A stretch of DNA of 64,000 nt from Sphaerimonospora thailandensis (GTDB taxonomy: Bacteria; Actinomycetota; Actinomycetes; Streptosporangiales; Streptosporangiaceae). Of the stretch, positions 1 through 8,435 are shown piece by piece. A program made the position numbers and the translations under genes. Within the stretch, counting starts at the first letter, position 1. The number at the start of each line of letters is the position of its first letter. Location of the stretch: contig NZ_BOOG01000036.1 in the NCBI RefSeq assembly GCF_016863115.1, forward strand, positions 17,256 through 81,255. Reading direction: 5' to 3'. The notes under the pieces were generated by a model. That model was not told the DNA's origin. It did no database searches and saw nothing but the letters and a program-made list of their open reading frames with translations.

Positions 1-903
1 GTCGTACAGGCGGTCGGCGACCAGATGACGGCCGGTGGTCATGCAGATCTGGCCCTGGTGGAAGAACGACCCCCACGCGGCCAGGTTGACCGCGGCGTCG
101 ACGTCCGCGTCGTCGAGCACGAGCAGCGCGGAGTTGCCGCCCAGCTCGAGGTGTGCGCGCTTGAGGTGCTTGCCCGCGAGCTCGCCGATCCGGCGGCCCA
201 CGGCCGTCGAGCCGGTGAACGAGATGACCCGGATGTTCGGGTCGGTGATCAGGGCCTCGCCGACGTCGGCGCCGCCGGGCAGCATCTGCAGCACACCCGG
301 GGGCAGGCCGGCCTCCTCGAACACGCGGGCCATCAGCGTGCCGCCGGTGACGGCGGTGCGGGGGTCGGGCTTGAGGATGACCGCGTTGCCGAGCGCGAGC
401 GCCGGGGCGACCGACCGGATGCCGAGGATGATCGGCACGTTGAACGGCGCGATCACCCCGACCACGCCCGCCGGCATCCGCCGCGCCAGGGACAGTCGGG
501 GCTCCCCCGACGGGAGGATCTCGCCGACGGCCCGGCTGGGCAGCGAGGCCGCCTCGTAGCATTCCTCGGCGGCGACGTGCAGCGCGAACCCGGCCATTCC
601 GGGGACCGCGCCGACCTCGCGGATGTTCCAGCCGCTGATCTCCTCGGCGTGCCGCTGCCACAGGTCTCCGGCCCGGCGGAGCACGGCCGCCCGCTCGGTG
701 TGCGGCATCGCCGCCCATTCCTTCTGGGCCTTGACGGCGGTGACCGCGGCTTCGGCGACGTCCTCGGAGGTCGCTCGCCCCATCCGGCCGAGTTCGCTTC
801 CGGTGGCCGGCTCGATGACCGCGTAGTCGCCGCCACGAGCGGCGGTCCACTCGCCGTTCTTGAAGATGTTCCCCTGCCAGTCGGCACCGTCGAGAAGTCC
901 CAC
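1..903 (-). CDS. Aldehyde dehydrogenase, benzaldehyde/vanillin-type (3' end outside window)
   Basis: Oxidises an aldehyde to the acid with NAD(P)+. Only the first 301 residues are inside the window; the frame is open through base 1, so the C-terminus is lost at the edge. Visible are the cofactor-domain stretch around VIAPFNVPIILG, FTGSTAVGRRIGELAG, the general-base motif HLELGGNSALL with its Glu intact, and the nucleophile motif FHQGQICMTTGRH. This pattern fits benzaldehyde or vanillin dehydrogenases. The GTG start at 903 is chosen because AGGAAAGGA lies just upstream. It is the last visible gene of the ABC importer/amidase/alcohol dehydrogenase operon, 24 bp after the dehydrogenase stop, so it probably handles the aldehyde that enzyme makes. 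The exact substrate is inferred. Confidence 0.9.
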   Translation of the reverse strand, partial: MGLLDGADWQGNIFKNGEWTAARGGDYAVIEPATGSELGRMGRATSEDVAEAAVTAVKAQKEWAAMPHTERAAVLRRAGDLWQRHAEEISGWNIREVGAVPGMAGFALHVAAEECYEAASLPSRAVGEILPSGEPRLSLARRMPAGVVGVIAPFNVPIILGIRSVAPALALGNAVILKPDPRTAVTGGTLMARVFEEAGLPPGVLQMLPGGADVGEALITDPNIRVISFTGSTAVGRRIGELAGKHLKRAHLELGGNSALLVLDDADVDAAVNLAAWGSFFHQGQICMTTGRHLVADRLYD

Positions 904-927
904 AGCGGGCGTCCTTTCCTGTTGTCC

Positions 928-2073
928 TCAGTGGTTCATGCGCAGCACGGGTTTGAGCACGTCGCCGCGGTGGCTGTCGTCGAGCGCCCGGCCGATGTCG
1001 GCCAGGTCGTAGAACCGCACCAGCCGGTCGAACGGGAACCGTCCCTGCCGGTGCAGCTCGACGAGGGTGCCGATGAGCGGCTCGCTACGGCCGCTGCCGC
1101 CGAGCGTGCCGATGATCCGCTTGCCCCACAGCGTGGTCAGGTGGTCGAGGCCGAACTCGGCTCCCGCCGGAGCTCCGCCGATGAGCACGCAGGTCCCGAG
1201 CATGCCGACGCTGTCGGCGGCCTGCCGTACGACGGAGATGACGCCGGTGCACTCCAGCGCGTAATCGGCCGGGCCGCCGCAGATCCGGTGCACCTCCGCC
1301 ACCGGATCGACCCCGCCACCGGACCCCACGCCGGAAACCGATTCGGAGACGTCGATGGTGTGGGTGGCGCCGAACTCCTCGGCCAGGGCGAGACGGGACG
1401 GATGCCGGTCCACCGCGATGATCTTCGTGGCGGGGGAGAGCCGGGCGGCCATCACGGCGGCCAGGCCGACCGCGCCCACGCCGTACACCACGAGGCTCGA
1501 GCCGAGCCGCGGCTTCAGCGTGTTCAGCACGGCGCCGGCCCCCGTGGAGATGCCGCAGGCGAGCGGGCCGAGCAGCTCCAGTGGCGCGTCCCGCGGTACG
1601 ACGACCAGGGCGTCCGCCCAGGTCAGTGCGTACGTCGAGAACGAGGACTGGCCGAAGAAGTGGCTGTGCACCGGTGTCCCGCCGGGCCGGCGCAGCGCGG
1701 GTTCGCCGGCACGCGGGCCGAGCAGCCGTCCGCCGCCGCAGAGCGCCTCGCCGAGGCGTGCGCAATATCGCGGCTCGCCGTCCCGGCAGTTGCGACAGGC
1801 GCCACACGACGGCCAGCCGATGACGACATGGTCGCCGGGCCGTACGGCGGTGACGCCGTCGCCGACGGCCTCGACCACGCCTGCGCCCTCGTGGCCGAGC
1901 ACGCAGGGGAACGGCATGGGCAGGTCCCCATGCCGGGTGATCTCGTCGGTGTGGCAGATCCCCGAGGCGACGATCTTCACCAGGGCTTCGCCGGGCCCTG
2001 GCTCGTCGAGTTCGAGTTCCTCGACACGGAACGGGCCGCCGAGCTCGTCGACGACCGCGGCGGTCACCTTCAT
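928..2073 (-). CDS. Zinc-dependent aryl-alcohol (benzyl-alcohol-type) dehydrogenase
   Basis: A 381-aa medium-chain dehydrogenase that interconverts an alcohol and an aldehyde with NAD+. Catalytic zinc ligands are in GICHTDE and GHEGAGVVEAVG near the N-terminus. The structural zinc site is CGACRNCRDGEPRYC, and the Rossmann motif is YGVGAVGLAAVMAA. The segments HSHFFGQSSFSTYALT and GPLACGISTGAGAVLNT resemble the XylB aryl-alcohol branch rather than short-chain alcohol enzymes. The ATG at 2073 overlaps the upstream amidase stop as ATGA, which fixes the start and indicates translational coupling. An aldehyde dehydrogenase follows directly, so an alcohol-to-aldehyde-to-acid sequence is likely. The natural substrate is not determined. 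Confidence 0.93.
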   Translation of the reverse strand: MKVTAAVVDELGGPFRVEELELDEPGPGEALVKIVASGICHTDEITRHGDLPMPFPCVLGHEGAGVVEAVGDGVTAVRPGDHVVIGWPSCGACRNCRDGEPRYCARLGEALCGGGRLLGPRAGEPALRRPGGTPVHSHFFGQSSFSTYALTWADALVVVPRDAPLELLGPLACGISTGAGAVLNTLKPRLGSSLVVYGVGAVGLAAVMAARLSPATKIIAVDRHPSRLALAEEFGATHTIDVSESVSGVGSGGGVDPVAEVHRICGGPADYALECTGVISVVRQAADSVGMLGTCVLIGGAPAGAEFGLDHLTTLWGKRIIGTLGGSGRSEPLIGTLVELHRQGRFPFDRLVRFYDLADIGRALDDSHRGDVLKPVLRMNH

Positions 2074-3461
2074 CGGGTTCCTCCTGCATCGAGGCCGGCG
2101 GGTGCGGGGATGGCCGGTCGGGGCAGCGGCGGGCACAGGCGTTCGACGAGGCGGGCCGCGTCGAGCACGACGTCGTCCCGCATGGCGGCCCCGGCGAGCT
2201 GCAATCCCACCGGCAGACCGTCGGCGAGTGCCACGGGCACGGAGATCGCGGGCAGTCCGGCCGCGTTGTACGTCGACGTGAGCCGGGTCAGCACCAGCTC
2301 GACGGGCCACTCCTGACCGTCGACGTCGAGGATCATCGCCCCGATCTGGGGCGCGGTCACCGGCATGGTGGCACTGGCCAGCACGTCGTACGACGCAAGC
2401 GCCCCGTGTGACTCGAGAGCACGGTGCAGCGCGGCCGTCCGCCGCCGGATCGCCGCCTCGTTCCGCTCGACCTGTTCGGCATCGAGCGGAGCCATCCGCA
2501 TCAGCTCGGCGAGGTCCGGCCCGAACCGGGCGGAGTCCCGTTCGAATGCCTCCCGGTGGAAGGCGCCGGCCTCGGCGACGATCCTGGCGAGCACGGCCTC
2601 GGGCAGCAGCGGCTCGTCGGGGACGACGACGTCCTCGACGTGCACGCCGCTGTCTTCGAGCAGCGCCCGGGTGGCCGCCATCGCCTCGCGCACCTCGGGA
2701 GCGAGCACCGCGTCGTACCAGCCGCCCAGCCAGCCCACCCGGAGCGCCCGCGGTGGTACGGCGGCAGGCACAGGTGCGGCCAGTCCGGATATCAGCAGCG
2801 CCGCGTCGTCCACGGTGCGGGCCAGCACGCCGAGGTGGTCGAGTGACGGCGCCAGCGGCAGCACGCCGTCGAGCGGGATCCGGCCGCGGGTCGGCTTGAA
2901 CCCGACGCAGCCGCTGAGCGCGGCCGGAATGCGGACGCTGCCGGCCGTGTCCGAGCCGAGCGCGCCGAGGCAGCTCCCGGCGACGACGGAGGCCGCCGAG
3001 CCGCCGGAGGAGCCGCCGGGGATGTGGCCGCGGCGATAGGGGTTGTGGGTGGGACCGAAGAACGCGCTGTCCGTGCGCCCACCCCACGCCAGTTCGTGCG
3101 TGGTGTGCTTGCCTAGGACCACGACCCCGGCCTCCCGCAGCCTGCTCACCGCGGTCGCGTCCCGCGTGGGTATGTGGTCGGCGAACCGGGGCGATCCGTA
3201 GCTCGTGCGCACGCCCGCCGTGTCGATCAGATCCTTGATCCCGACGGGGATGCCGTGCAGTGGGCCGTGCCGTACGTCGCCAGTCAGTGCGACCGCCCGG
3301 GCGCGGGCCTCGTCGGCGGTCACCGTGGCGTAGGCGTTCAGGTGCGGCTCGGTGGCCTCGATCCTGGCCAGCATCCGCTCGACCAGCTCAACGGGGGAGA
3401 TCTCGCCGTCGGCGATGGCGGCCGTGGCGGCCGTGGCGGTGTCGACAGATGTGGTGATCAT
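2070..3461 (-). CDS. Amidase (amidase-signature family)
   Basis: A 463-aa hydrolase that cleaves an amide to acid and ammonia. The Ser-cisSer-Lys triad is complete: Lys76 in HGIPVGIKDLID, cis-Ser151 in PGGSSGGSAA and nucleophile Ser175 in GSDTAGSVRIP, with spacings matching GatA and FAAH relatives. There is no partner GatB/GatC, so this is a free-standing catabolic amidase rather than the tRNA amidotransferase subunit. The ATG at 3461 overlaps the permease stop and the TGA overlaps the dehydrogenase start. Lying between a solute importer and alcohol/aldehyde dehydrogenases, it probably hydrolyses an imported (aromatic?) amide. That substrate is inferred from neighbours only. Confidence 0.93.
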   Translation of the reverse strand: MITTSVDTATAATAAIADGEISPVELVERMLARIEATEPHLNAYATVTADEARARAVALTGDVRHGPLHGIPVGIKDLIDTAGVRTSYGSPRFADHIPTRDATAVSRLREAGVVVLGKHTTHELAWGGRTDSAFFGPTHNPYRRGHIPGGSSGGSAASVVAGSCLGALGSDTAGSVRIPAALSGCVGFKPTRGRIPLDGVLPLAPSLDHLGVLARTVDDAALLISGLAAPVPAAVPPRALRVGWLGGWYDAVLAPEVREAMAATRALLEDSGVHVEDVVVPDEPLLPEAVLARIVAEAGAFHREAFERDSARFGPDLAELMRMAPLDAEQVERNEAAIRRRTAALHRALESHGALASYDVLASATMPVTAPQIGAMILDVDGQEWPVELVLTRLTSTYNAAGLPAISVPVALADGLPVGLQLAGAAMRDDVVLDAARLVERLCPPLPRPAIPAPAGLDAGGTR

Positions 3462-4483
3462 GCGTCTCGCCCCCGCACGAAGTAGCCGACGGGGAACAGG
3501 CTCAGCCCGGTCCGGTCGCGCATCAGGCCCCACAGTCCGCGCGGCAGCCAGAGCGCGGCCGCCATGCCGATGGCGCCGAGGAGCACGAGATACCACGAGC
3601 CGTAGTCGGCCAGCAGTTGCTGCAGCCCGAAGAAGATCACCGCGCCGAGCAGCGGACCCTCGATGTAGCCGATGCCGCCGATCACCACGATGAAGATCAT
3701 GTAAGCGGACCACTGCACGCTGAAGATGGCATCGGGGTTGACGCTGAGCGAGCTCACGGTTATCACTCCGCCCGCGGCGCCGCATCCGGCGGCCGAGACG
3801 AGGTAGACCACGCGCTTGGCCCGCCGTACGTCGATCCCGACCGAGCTCGCCGCGGTCTCCTCGTCGCGAACCGCCATGAGCGACAGGCCGAGCCGGCCGC
3901 GCAGCAGCAGGTAGCACGCGGCGATCGTGGCCAGCGCCAGCGCGAGCGCGACCCAGTAGGTGAGCGCGCCGCGCAGGGTCTGGTCGAGGTCGGACATGCC
4001 GGCCAGGCCCTTGCCGCTGCCGCCGCCGACGCTGTCGATCCGTACGACCAGGAGCCGGTAGACCTCGGCGATCACCCAGGTCCCGACGGCGAAGTAGTCG
4101 CCGCGCAGCCGGAACGCGAGCCACGAGGTGGGCACCGCGAAGATCACGCAGGTGACGGCCGCGAGCGGGACCGCCAGGTACGGCTGCACGCCCTGGTCGG
4201 CGAAGGCGATCACGCTGTAGGCGCCGATCCCGATGTAGGCCTGCTGCCCGACCGAGACCAGGCCGCCGAAGCCGGCCAGCAGGTTCCACATGCTCGCCAG
4301 CGCGATCAGCACGAACAGGTTGACCAGCGTGTCGGTGACGTTGCTGAACGCCACGAACGGCAGCGCCGCGAGGACCGCGACCGCGGCGAGCATGACGACG
4401 GCCGACAGCTTCGACGACCGGGCGGCGCGGCTCACGTCCAGCGCGGCGGCCGCGCGGGAGGTCACCATCTGGGAGATCGTCAT
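3458..4483 (-). CDS. livM: LivM-type branched-chain amino acid ABC transporter permease
   Basis: A 341-aa polytopic membrane protein with about nine hydrophobic segments, one of two permeases of a LivFGHMK-type importer. Family features include the central stretch GLVSVGQQAYIGIGAYSV and the conserved cytoplasmic loop LMAVRDEETAASSVGIDV that contacts the ATPases, plus IVVIGGIGYIEGPLLGA. The ATG at 4483 overlaps the LivH stop as ATGA. The operon context (binding protein, two ATPases, LivH, then catabolic enzymes) suggests that the substrate is an amide or aromatic compound rather than leucine. Importers of this family are often recruited for amides, urea or aromatic acids. Confidence 0.93.
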   Translation of the reverse strand: MTISQMVTSRAAAALDVSRAARSSKLSAVVMLAAVAVLAALPFVAFSNVTDTLVNLFVLIALASMWNLLAGFGGLVSVGQQAYIGIGAYSVIAFADQGVQPYLAVPLAAVTCVIFAVPTSWLAFRLRGDYFAVGTWVIAEVYRLLVVRIDSVGGGSGKGLAGMSDLDQTLRGALTYWVALALALATIAACYLLLRGRLGLSLMAVRDEETAASSVGIDVRRAKRVVYLVSAAGCGAAGGVITVSSLSVNPDAIFSVQWSAYMIFIVVIGGIGYIEGPLLGAVIFFGLQQLLADYGSWYLVLLGAIGMAAALWLPRGLWGLMRDRTGLSLFPVGYFVRGRDA

Positions 4484-5346
4484 GCGGTCCGTCCTGCGAT
4501 CAGGCCCTGCGGCCGGAAGGCCAGCACGGCGAGGAAGACGAGGTGGCCGGCGAGCAGGGTCAGCGCGGGGTCGATCTGCGCGCCCAGCGACTGGGTGACG
4601 CCGAGGACCATGCCGCCGAGCAGCGTCCCCCACAGCGACCCGAGCCCGCCGATGACGACCGCCTCGAAGGCGAAGATCAGCCGGGAGGGGCCGGTGGCCG
4701 GGTCGAACGACGAGCGCATCGCGAACATCAGGCCGGCCAGCGCCACGGTCGCGAACGCGATGGCGGTCGCGATGCCGTACACGTGCCGGCTGTCGGCGCC
4801 CACGAGGTTCGCGGTCTCGCGGTCGTCGGAGGACGCGCGCAGCATCCGGCCCAGGCCCGTGCGGGACAGGAACAGCTGGATGGCGGCCAGTACGGCACAG
4901 GCCAGCAGGAACGTCGCCAGCGACAGGTAGCCGATCGAGATCGAGCCGTTGAGCTCGAACGAGCCGGTGCCGAACGATCCCCCGTCGATGGTCCGGGTGT
5001 CGGCCGAGAAGACCTCGAGCAGCACGTTCTGCAGCACGATGGACAGGCCGAACGTGACCAGCAGGGTCGCCAGCGGCCCGGACGACAGGCTGCGCTGCAG
5101 CAGCACCCGCTGGGTCAGGTAGCCGAGCACCGCGAACAGCGGCACGGTCACCACCAGCACGATCCACAGTGGCAGCCCGGTCCCGCTGACCAGGGCCAGC
5201 GCCAGGAACGAGGCCACCACGGCGAGGTCGCCGTGCGCCAGGTTGACGATCCGCATGACGCCGAACATCAGCGAGAGCCCGGTCGCGAACAGCGCGTAGA
5301 GGCCGCCGAGCAGCAGTCCTTGGATGACGGCGTTGAGCCAGCCCAT
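4480..5346 (-). CDS. livH: LivH-type branched-chain amino acid ABC transporter permease
   Basis: A 288-aa integral membrane permease pairing with LivM. It opens with GLLLGGLYALFATGLSLMFG and the MRIVNLAHGDLAVVASFLAL segment typical of LivH. The loop LGRMLRASSDDRETANLVG is the ATPase-coupling helix region, and VIGGLGSLWGTLLGG closes the domain. Starting at the ATG at 5346 leaves one base between it and the LivF stop. No odd features are seen. Confidence 0.93.
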   Translation of the reverse strand: MGWLNAVIQGLLLGGLYALFATGLSLMFGVMRIVNLAHGDLAVVASFLALALVSGTGLPLWIVLVVTVPLFAVLGYLTQRVLLQRSLSSGPLATLLVTFGLSIVLQNVLLEVFSADTRTIDGGSFGTGSFELNGSISIGYLSLATFLLACAVLAAIQLFLSRTGLGRMLRASSDDRETANLVGADSRHVYGIATAIAFATVALAGLMFAMRSSFDPATGPSRLIFAFEAVVIGGLGSLWGTLLGGMVLGVTQSLGAQIDPALTLLAGHLVFLAVLAFRPQGLIAGRTA

Positions 5347-5347
5347 G

Positions 5348-6088
5348 TCAGTCGTGTCCCTCTCGGGCGCTCCCGGCGGGGAGCGCCTGTCCGATGCCGA
5401 AGTACGCGTGCTCGACCTGCTCGGCGGTCAGGTCCCGCGGCCGCCCTTCGAGTACGGACCGTCCCTCCAGCAGGCAGTGCACGCGGTCGGCCACCCGCAT
5501 CGCCTGGGAGACGTCCTGCTCGACGATCAGCGCGGTGGTGCCGGCGCCGACGATGCCGGGGAGGACCTCGTAGATGCGGCGTACGATCACCGGCGCGAGG
5601 CCCAGCGACAGCTCGTCGATGAGCAGCAGGTCGGGGTTGGCCAGCAGCGCCCTGCCGATCGCCACCGACTGTTGCTCGCCGCCCGACAGCTGCGAGGCGT
5701 TCTGCCTGCGCCGGTCGGACATCCACGGGAACAGCTCGTAGACGCGGGTGAGCGTCCAGGGGCCGGGGCGTTTGCGGTAGGCGCCGGTGAGCAGGTTCTC
5801 CTCGACCGTGAGGGAGTGGAACAGCCGCCGTCCCTCCGGCACGAGGGCGATCCCCTCCGACACCCGCTTGTACGCCGGGAGCCGGGTGATGTCGCGGCCG
5901 CCGAGGTGAACGGAGCCCGAGGTCGGCGGGTTGAGCCCGGCCAGGGCGCGCAGCAGCGTGGACTTGCCCGCGCCGTTGGCGCCGATGATCGCGAGCACCT
6001 CGCCCTTCTCGAGGTCGAGGCTGAGGCCGTCCACCGCGCGCAGCTGCCCGTGGTGCACGGTCAGGTCGCTGATCGACAGCAGCGTCAT
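5348..6088 (-). CDS. livF: LivF-type ABC transporter ATP-binding protein
   Basis: A 246-aa cytoplasmic ATPase. Walker A is GANGAGKSTLLRAL, the signature motif is QLSGGEQQSVAIGRALL and Walker B is LLLIDELSLGLAPVIV. The SLGLAP sequence after Walker B is diagnostic for LivF over LivG. The ATG at 6088 overlaps the LivG stop by four bases. Together with LivG it powers the importer encoded by this operon. Confidence 0.94.
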   Translation of the reverse strand: MTLLSISDLTVHHGQLRAVDGLSLDLEKGEVLAIIGANGAGKSTLLRALAGLNPPTSGSVHLGGRDITRLPAYKRVSEGIALVPEGRRLFHSLTVEENLLTGAYRKRPGPWTLTRVYELFPWMSDRRRQNASQLSGGEQQSVAIGRALLANPDLLLIDELSLGLAPVIVRRIYEVLPGIVGAGTTALIVEQDVSQAMRVADRVHCLLEGRSVLEGRPRDLTAEQVEHAYFGIGQALPAGSAREGHD

Positions 6089-6861
6089 GCGCCCTCCTCG
6101 TCGGTCCGGTCCTCCTCGTCGGCCAGGCCGGTCTCCGGGCCGCCGCCCAGGTAGAGCTCACGCACCTTCGGGTCGGCGAGCACCCCCATCGGCTCGCCGT
6201 CCGCGATCACGTCGCCGCCGGCCAGGCAGACCATCCGGCCGACGGCCTCGACCAGCGCGTGCACGACATGCTCGATCCAGACGATGCCGAGACCCTCGGC
6301 GTGCAGCTGCTTCACGACCTCGACGAGCTCGAGCACCTCCGGCTCGGTCAGGCCGCCGGCGACCTCGTCGAGCAGCAGCAGCCGGGGGCCCGTGCCCAGG
6401 GCCCGCGCCACCTCGAGGCGCTTGCGCTGGAGCAGCGCGAGCCGCCCGGCGGGGGTGTTGGCCAGCTCGGCCAGGCCCGTACGCTCGAGCACCTCCATCG
6501 CATGCGTCCAGGCCTGCCTGCCCTTCAGCGCGGCGCCCTGGTGCGCGCAGACCAGCACGTTCTCGAACACGGTCAGGTGCTCGAAGGGCCGGGGCACCTG
6601 GTAGGTGCGGCCGATGCCGGCACGGGTCCGGGCGTGGGGCGGGACGTCGGTGACCTTCCGCCCCTGGAACCACACCGCACCGCTGTCCGGGCGCAGATCA
6701 CCGGAGATCATCGCGAACAGGCTGGACTTGCCGGCGCCGTTCGGACCCACGATCCCGAGCGCCTCACCCGGCCGGACCGACAGCGTCAGATCCTTGGCGA
6801 CCGTCACCCTGCCGAACCTTTTGGTGATCCCGTCGAGGTGCAGCAGCGCTTGTTCTGTCAT
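6085..6861 (-). CDS. livG: LivG-type ABC transporter ATP-binding protein
   Basis: A 258-aa ATPase with Walker A GPNGAGKSSLFAMI, the LivG-like motif GIGRTYQVPRPFEHLTVFEN, the degenerate signature LALLQRKRLEVARALG and Walker B LLLLDEVAGGLTEPE. The canonical LSGGQ is replaced by LALLQRKRLE, which is common in LivG proteins. The start at 6861 shares one base with the binding-protein stop (TGATG). The C-terminus carries a short acidic tail (LADEEDRTDEEGA) beyond the usual fold. Confidence 0.93.
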   Translation of the reverse strand: MTEQALLHLDGITKRFGRVTVAKDLTLSVRPGEALGIVGPNGAGKSSLFAMISGDLRPDSGAVWFQGRKVTDVPPHARTRAGIGRTYQVPRPFEHLTVFENVLVCAHQGAALKGRQAWTHAMEVLERTGLAELANTPAGRLALLQRKRLEVARALGTGPRLLLLDEVAGGLTEPEVLELVEVVKQLHAEGLGIVWIEHVVHALVEAVGRMVCLAGGDVIADGEPMGVLADPKVRELYLGGGPETGLADEEDRTDEEGA

Positions 6862-8171
6862 CAGCCGTTGGTGGGCCGCAGGTCGCCGCCGACCGGCACG
6901 GCCTTGTTCGGCGTGTTGTCCACGATCACGACGTCCCAGGGGAACTTCTCCCCCTTGCGCCACTGACCGCCGACCGGATGCTGGATCGCGATGCCCGGCT
7001 CGGGACCCGCCGTGAAGTCCAGGTCGCCGCTCATGCAGCTGAGCTTCATGCCGCGCAGCTTGGCCGCGACCTCGTCACGGTCCTTGGGGTCACCGGCCTC
7101 CTTGAACGCCTGGATCGCGATCTCGAACAGCGAGTAGACCGAGCCCAGGGCCTGGGTCCACTGCTTGCCCGTCTCGGCGGCGAAGTCGTCGGCGAGCTGC
7201 TGGGCGCTCTTGCCGTCCAGGATCGACTTGTACGGGTGTGCCGGGCTCCACCAGAAGTCGGTGGCGATGTTGTCGGTCAGCGCGCCGAGCGCCTCGGCCT
7301 CCGACGGGAACAGCATGACCTTCGCGACCGTGGCCAGCTTCGGCTTGAAGCCCTGCTGCTGCGCCTGCTTCCAGAAGGTCTGGAAGTCCGGGGGGATCGG
7401 GGTGCAGGTGAACAGCTCGGCACCCGACTCCTTGAACTTCGCGATCTGGGCGCTGAAGTCGGTCGCGCCGTTCTGGTAGGCGCCGCCGTCGATCGGGGAG
7501 TAGCCGGCCTTCTCCATCATCGGGCCGAGCCCCTGGCGGAACGCGTTGGCGTCGGTGTCGTTGGGCCACAGCGCCGCGACGTTCTTGTTGGAGACGTCCA
7601 TGCGCTCCCACATCGGGAAGAAGCAGTCGGCGAACTCCTGCATGCCGAAGAAGAACAGCGTCGTGTACTTGAAACCCTCACCCGGCTTGCCGTTCCGGCC
7701 GTGGAACCACGCCTCCCAGGGGGCGATCGTGGTGACGTTGGGGATCCCGTTGGCCTCGCACTGGTCGGCGACGGGGTTGGTGGTGTCGGGTGTGGAGGAA
7801 CCGACGATCAGGTCGACCTTGTCGCTGTTGATGAGCTGCCGGGTGACCTCGGTGGCGCGGTTCGGGTTGGACTGCGTGTCCTTGACGATGATCTCGATGG
7901 TGCGCTTCTTGCCGCCGGCGGTGAAGCCGCCCCGCATCGCCTCCTGGATCTGCTTGACCACGAAGTTGTCGGCGGTGGCGAAGCCGGCCAGCGGACCCGT
8001 CTGGGGACTGACGTAGCCGATCTTTAGTACGTCCGAGGACGAACTGCCGGTGCCCTTCAGCCCGCCGCAGGCGCTCAGCAGGGAAGTTCCGCCGAGGGCG
8101 GCGGCGCCGAGGCCGACCGCGCTGAGGAAGGAACGGCGGTCCATCCCGCCGCCCATGGAAGCGTCGCTCAC
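6861..8171 (-). CDS. ABC transporter substrate-binding lipoprotein (LivK-like, periplasmic-binding type 1)
   Basis: A 436-aa extracellular solute receptor and first gene of the operon. The N-terminus has a Tat-like twin arginine (MDRRSFLSAVG), a hydrophobic stretch and a lipobox LLSACGG, so it is expected to be exported folded and lipid-anchored. The mature part starts with ILKIGYVSPQTGPLAGFA, typical of type 1 binding folds, and contains DLIVGSSTPDTTNPVADQCE. An imperfect palindrome lies about 220 bp upstream. Ligand identity is unknown; the downstream amidase and aryl-alcohol enzymes suggest an aromatic or amide ligand. Confidence 0.92.
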   Translation of the reverse strand: MSDASMGGGMDRRSFLSAVGLGAAALGGTSLLSACGGLKGTGSSSSDVLKIGYVSPQTGPLAGFATADNFVVKQIQEAMRGGFTAGGKKRTIEIIVKDTQSNPNRATEVTRQLINSDKVDLIVGSSTPDTTNPVADQCEANGIPNVTTIAPWEAWFHGRNGKPGEGFKYTTLFFFGMQEFADCFFPMWERMDVSNKNVAALWPNDTDANAFRQGLGPMMEKAGYSPIDGGAYQNGATDFSAQIAKFKESGAELFTCTPIPPDFQTFWKQAQQQGFKPKLATVAKVMLFPSEAEALGALTDNIATDFWWSPAHPYKSILDGKSAQQLADDFAAETGKQWTQALGSVYSLFEIAIQAFKEAGDPKDRDEVAAKLRGMKLSCMSGDLDFTAGPEPGIAIQHPVGGQWRKGEKFPWDVVIVDNTPNKAVPVGGDLRPTNG

Positions 8172-8391
8172 GCCAGGCTCCTTGCGTAAACGGTGTCCGC
8201 GCGCGGGGGCGCCGCATGGAACACCGGGAGTTGTTCTTCAGGGGATCAGGTGAGTCGTCCGAGATCGCTCGACCGGCTCGTGACCGGGAGGGACGCCGGT
8301 CCGTTGAATGTCAGGAGATGTCGGATGGGGGAGTTCGGGTGTCGCGGAAGTTGCCCCGACCGTACGAGCCCCCTCAGACGCGAGCAACAGA

Positions 8392-8412
8392 GCGTTCCAA
8401 AATTTCGAACGC
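8392..8412. promoter_or_regulatory. Candidate operator palindrome upstream of the importer operon
   Basis: A 21-bp imperfect palindrome with 6-bp arms GCGTTC and GAACGC around an A/T-rich centre (CAAAATTTC). It lies between the IclR stop and the binding-protein start, in the only stretch that can hold the operon promoter. IclR-family regulators bind palindromes of about this size, so the adjacent regulator is the obvious candidate. Binding is inferred. Confidence 0.45.
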
Positions 8413-8435
8413 GAATTGCTCTCTTGAAACAAGAT

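Noticed and set aside
25..2316. Very long open frames on the plus strand opposite the catabolic operon (and similar long frames opposite the siderophore and acylase genes)
   Set aside because: They mirror real genes with clear motifs on the other strand, are rich in Arg/Gly/His/Asp as expected for antisense of high-GC codons, and show no family sequence.
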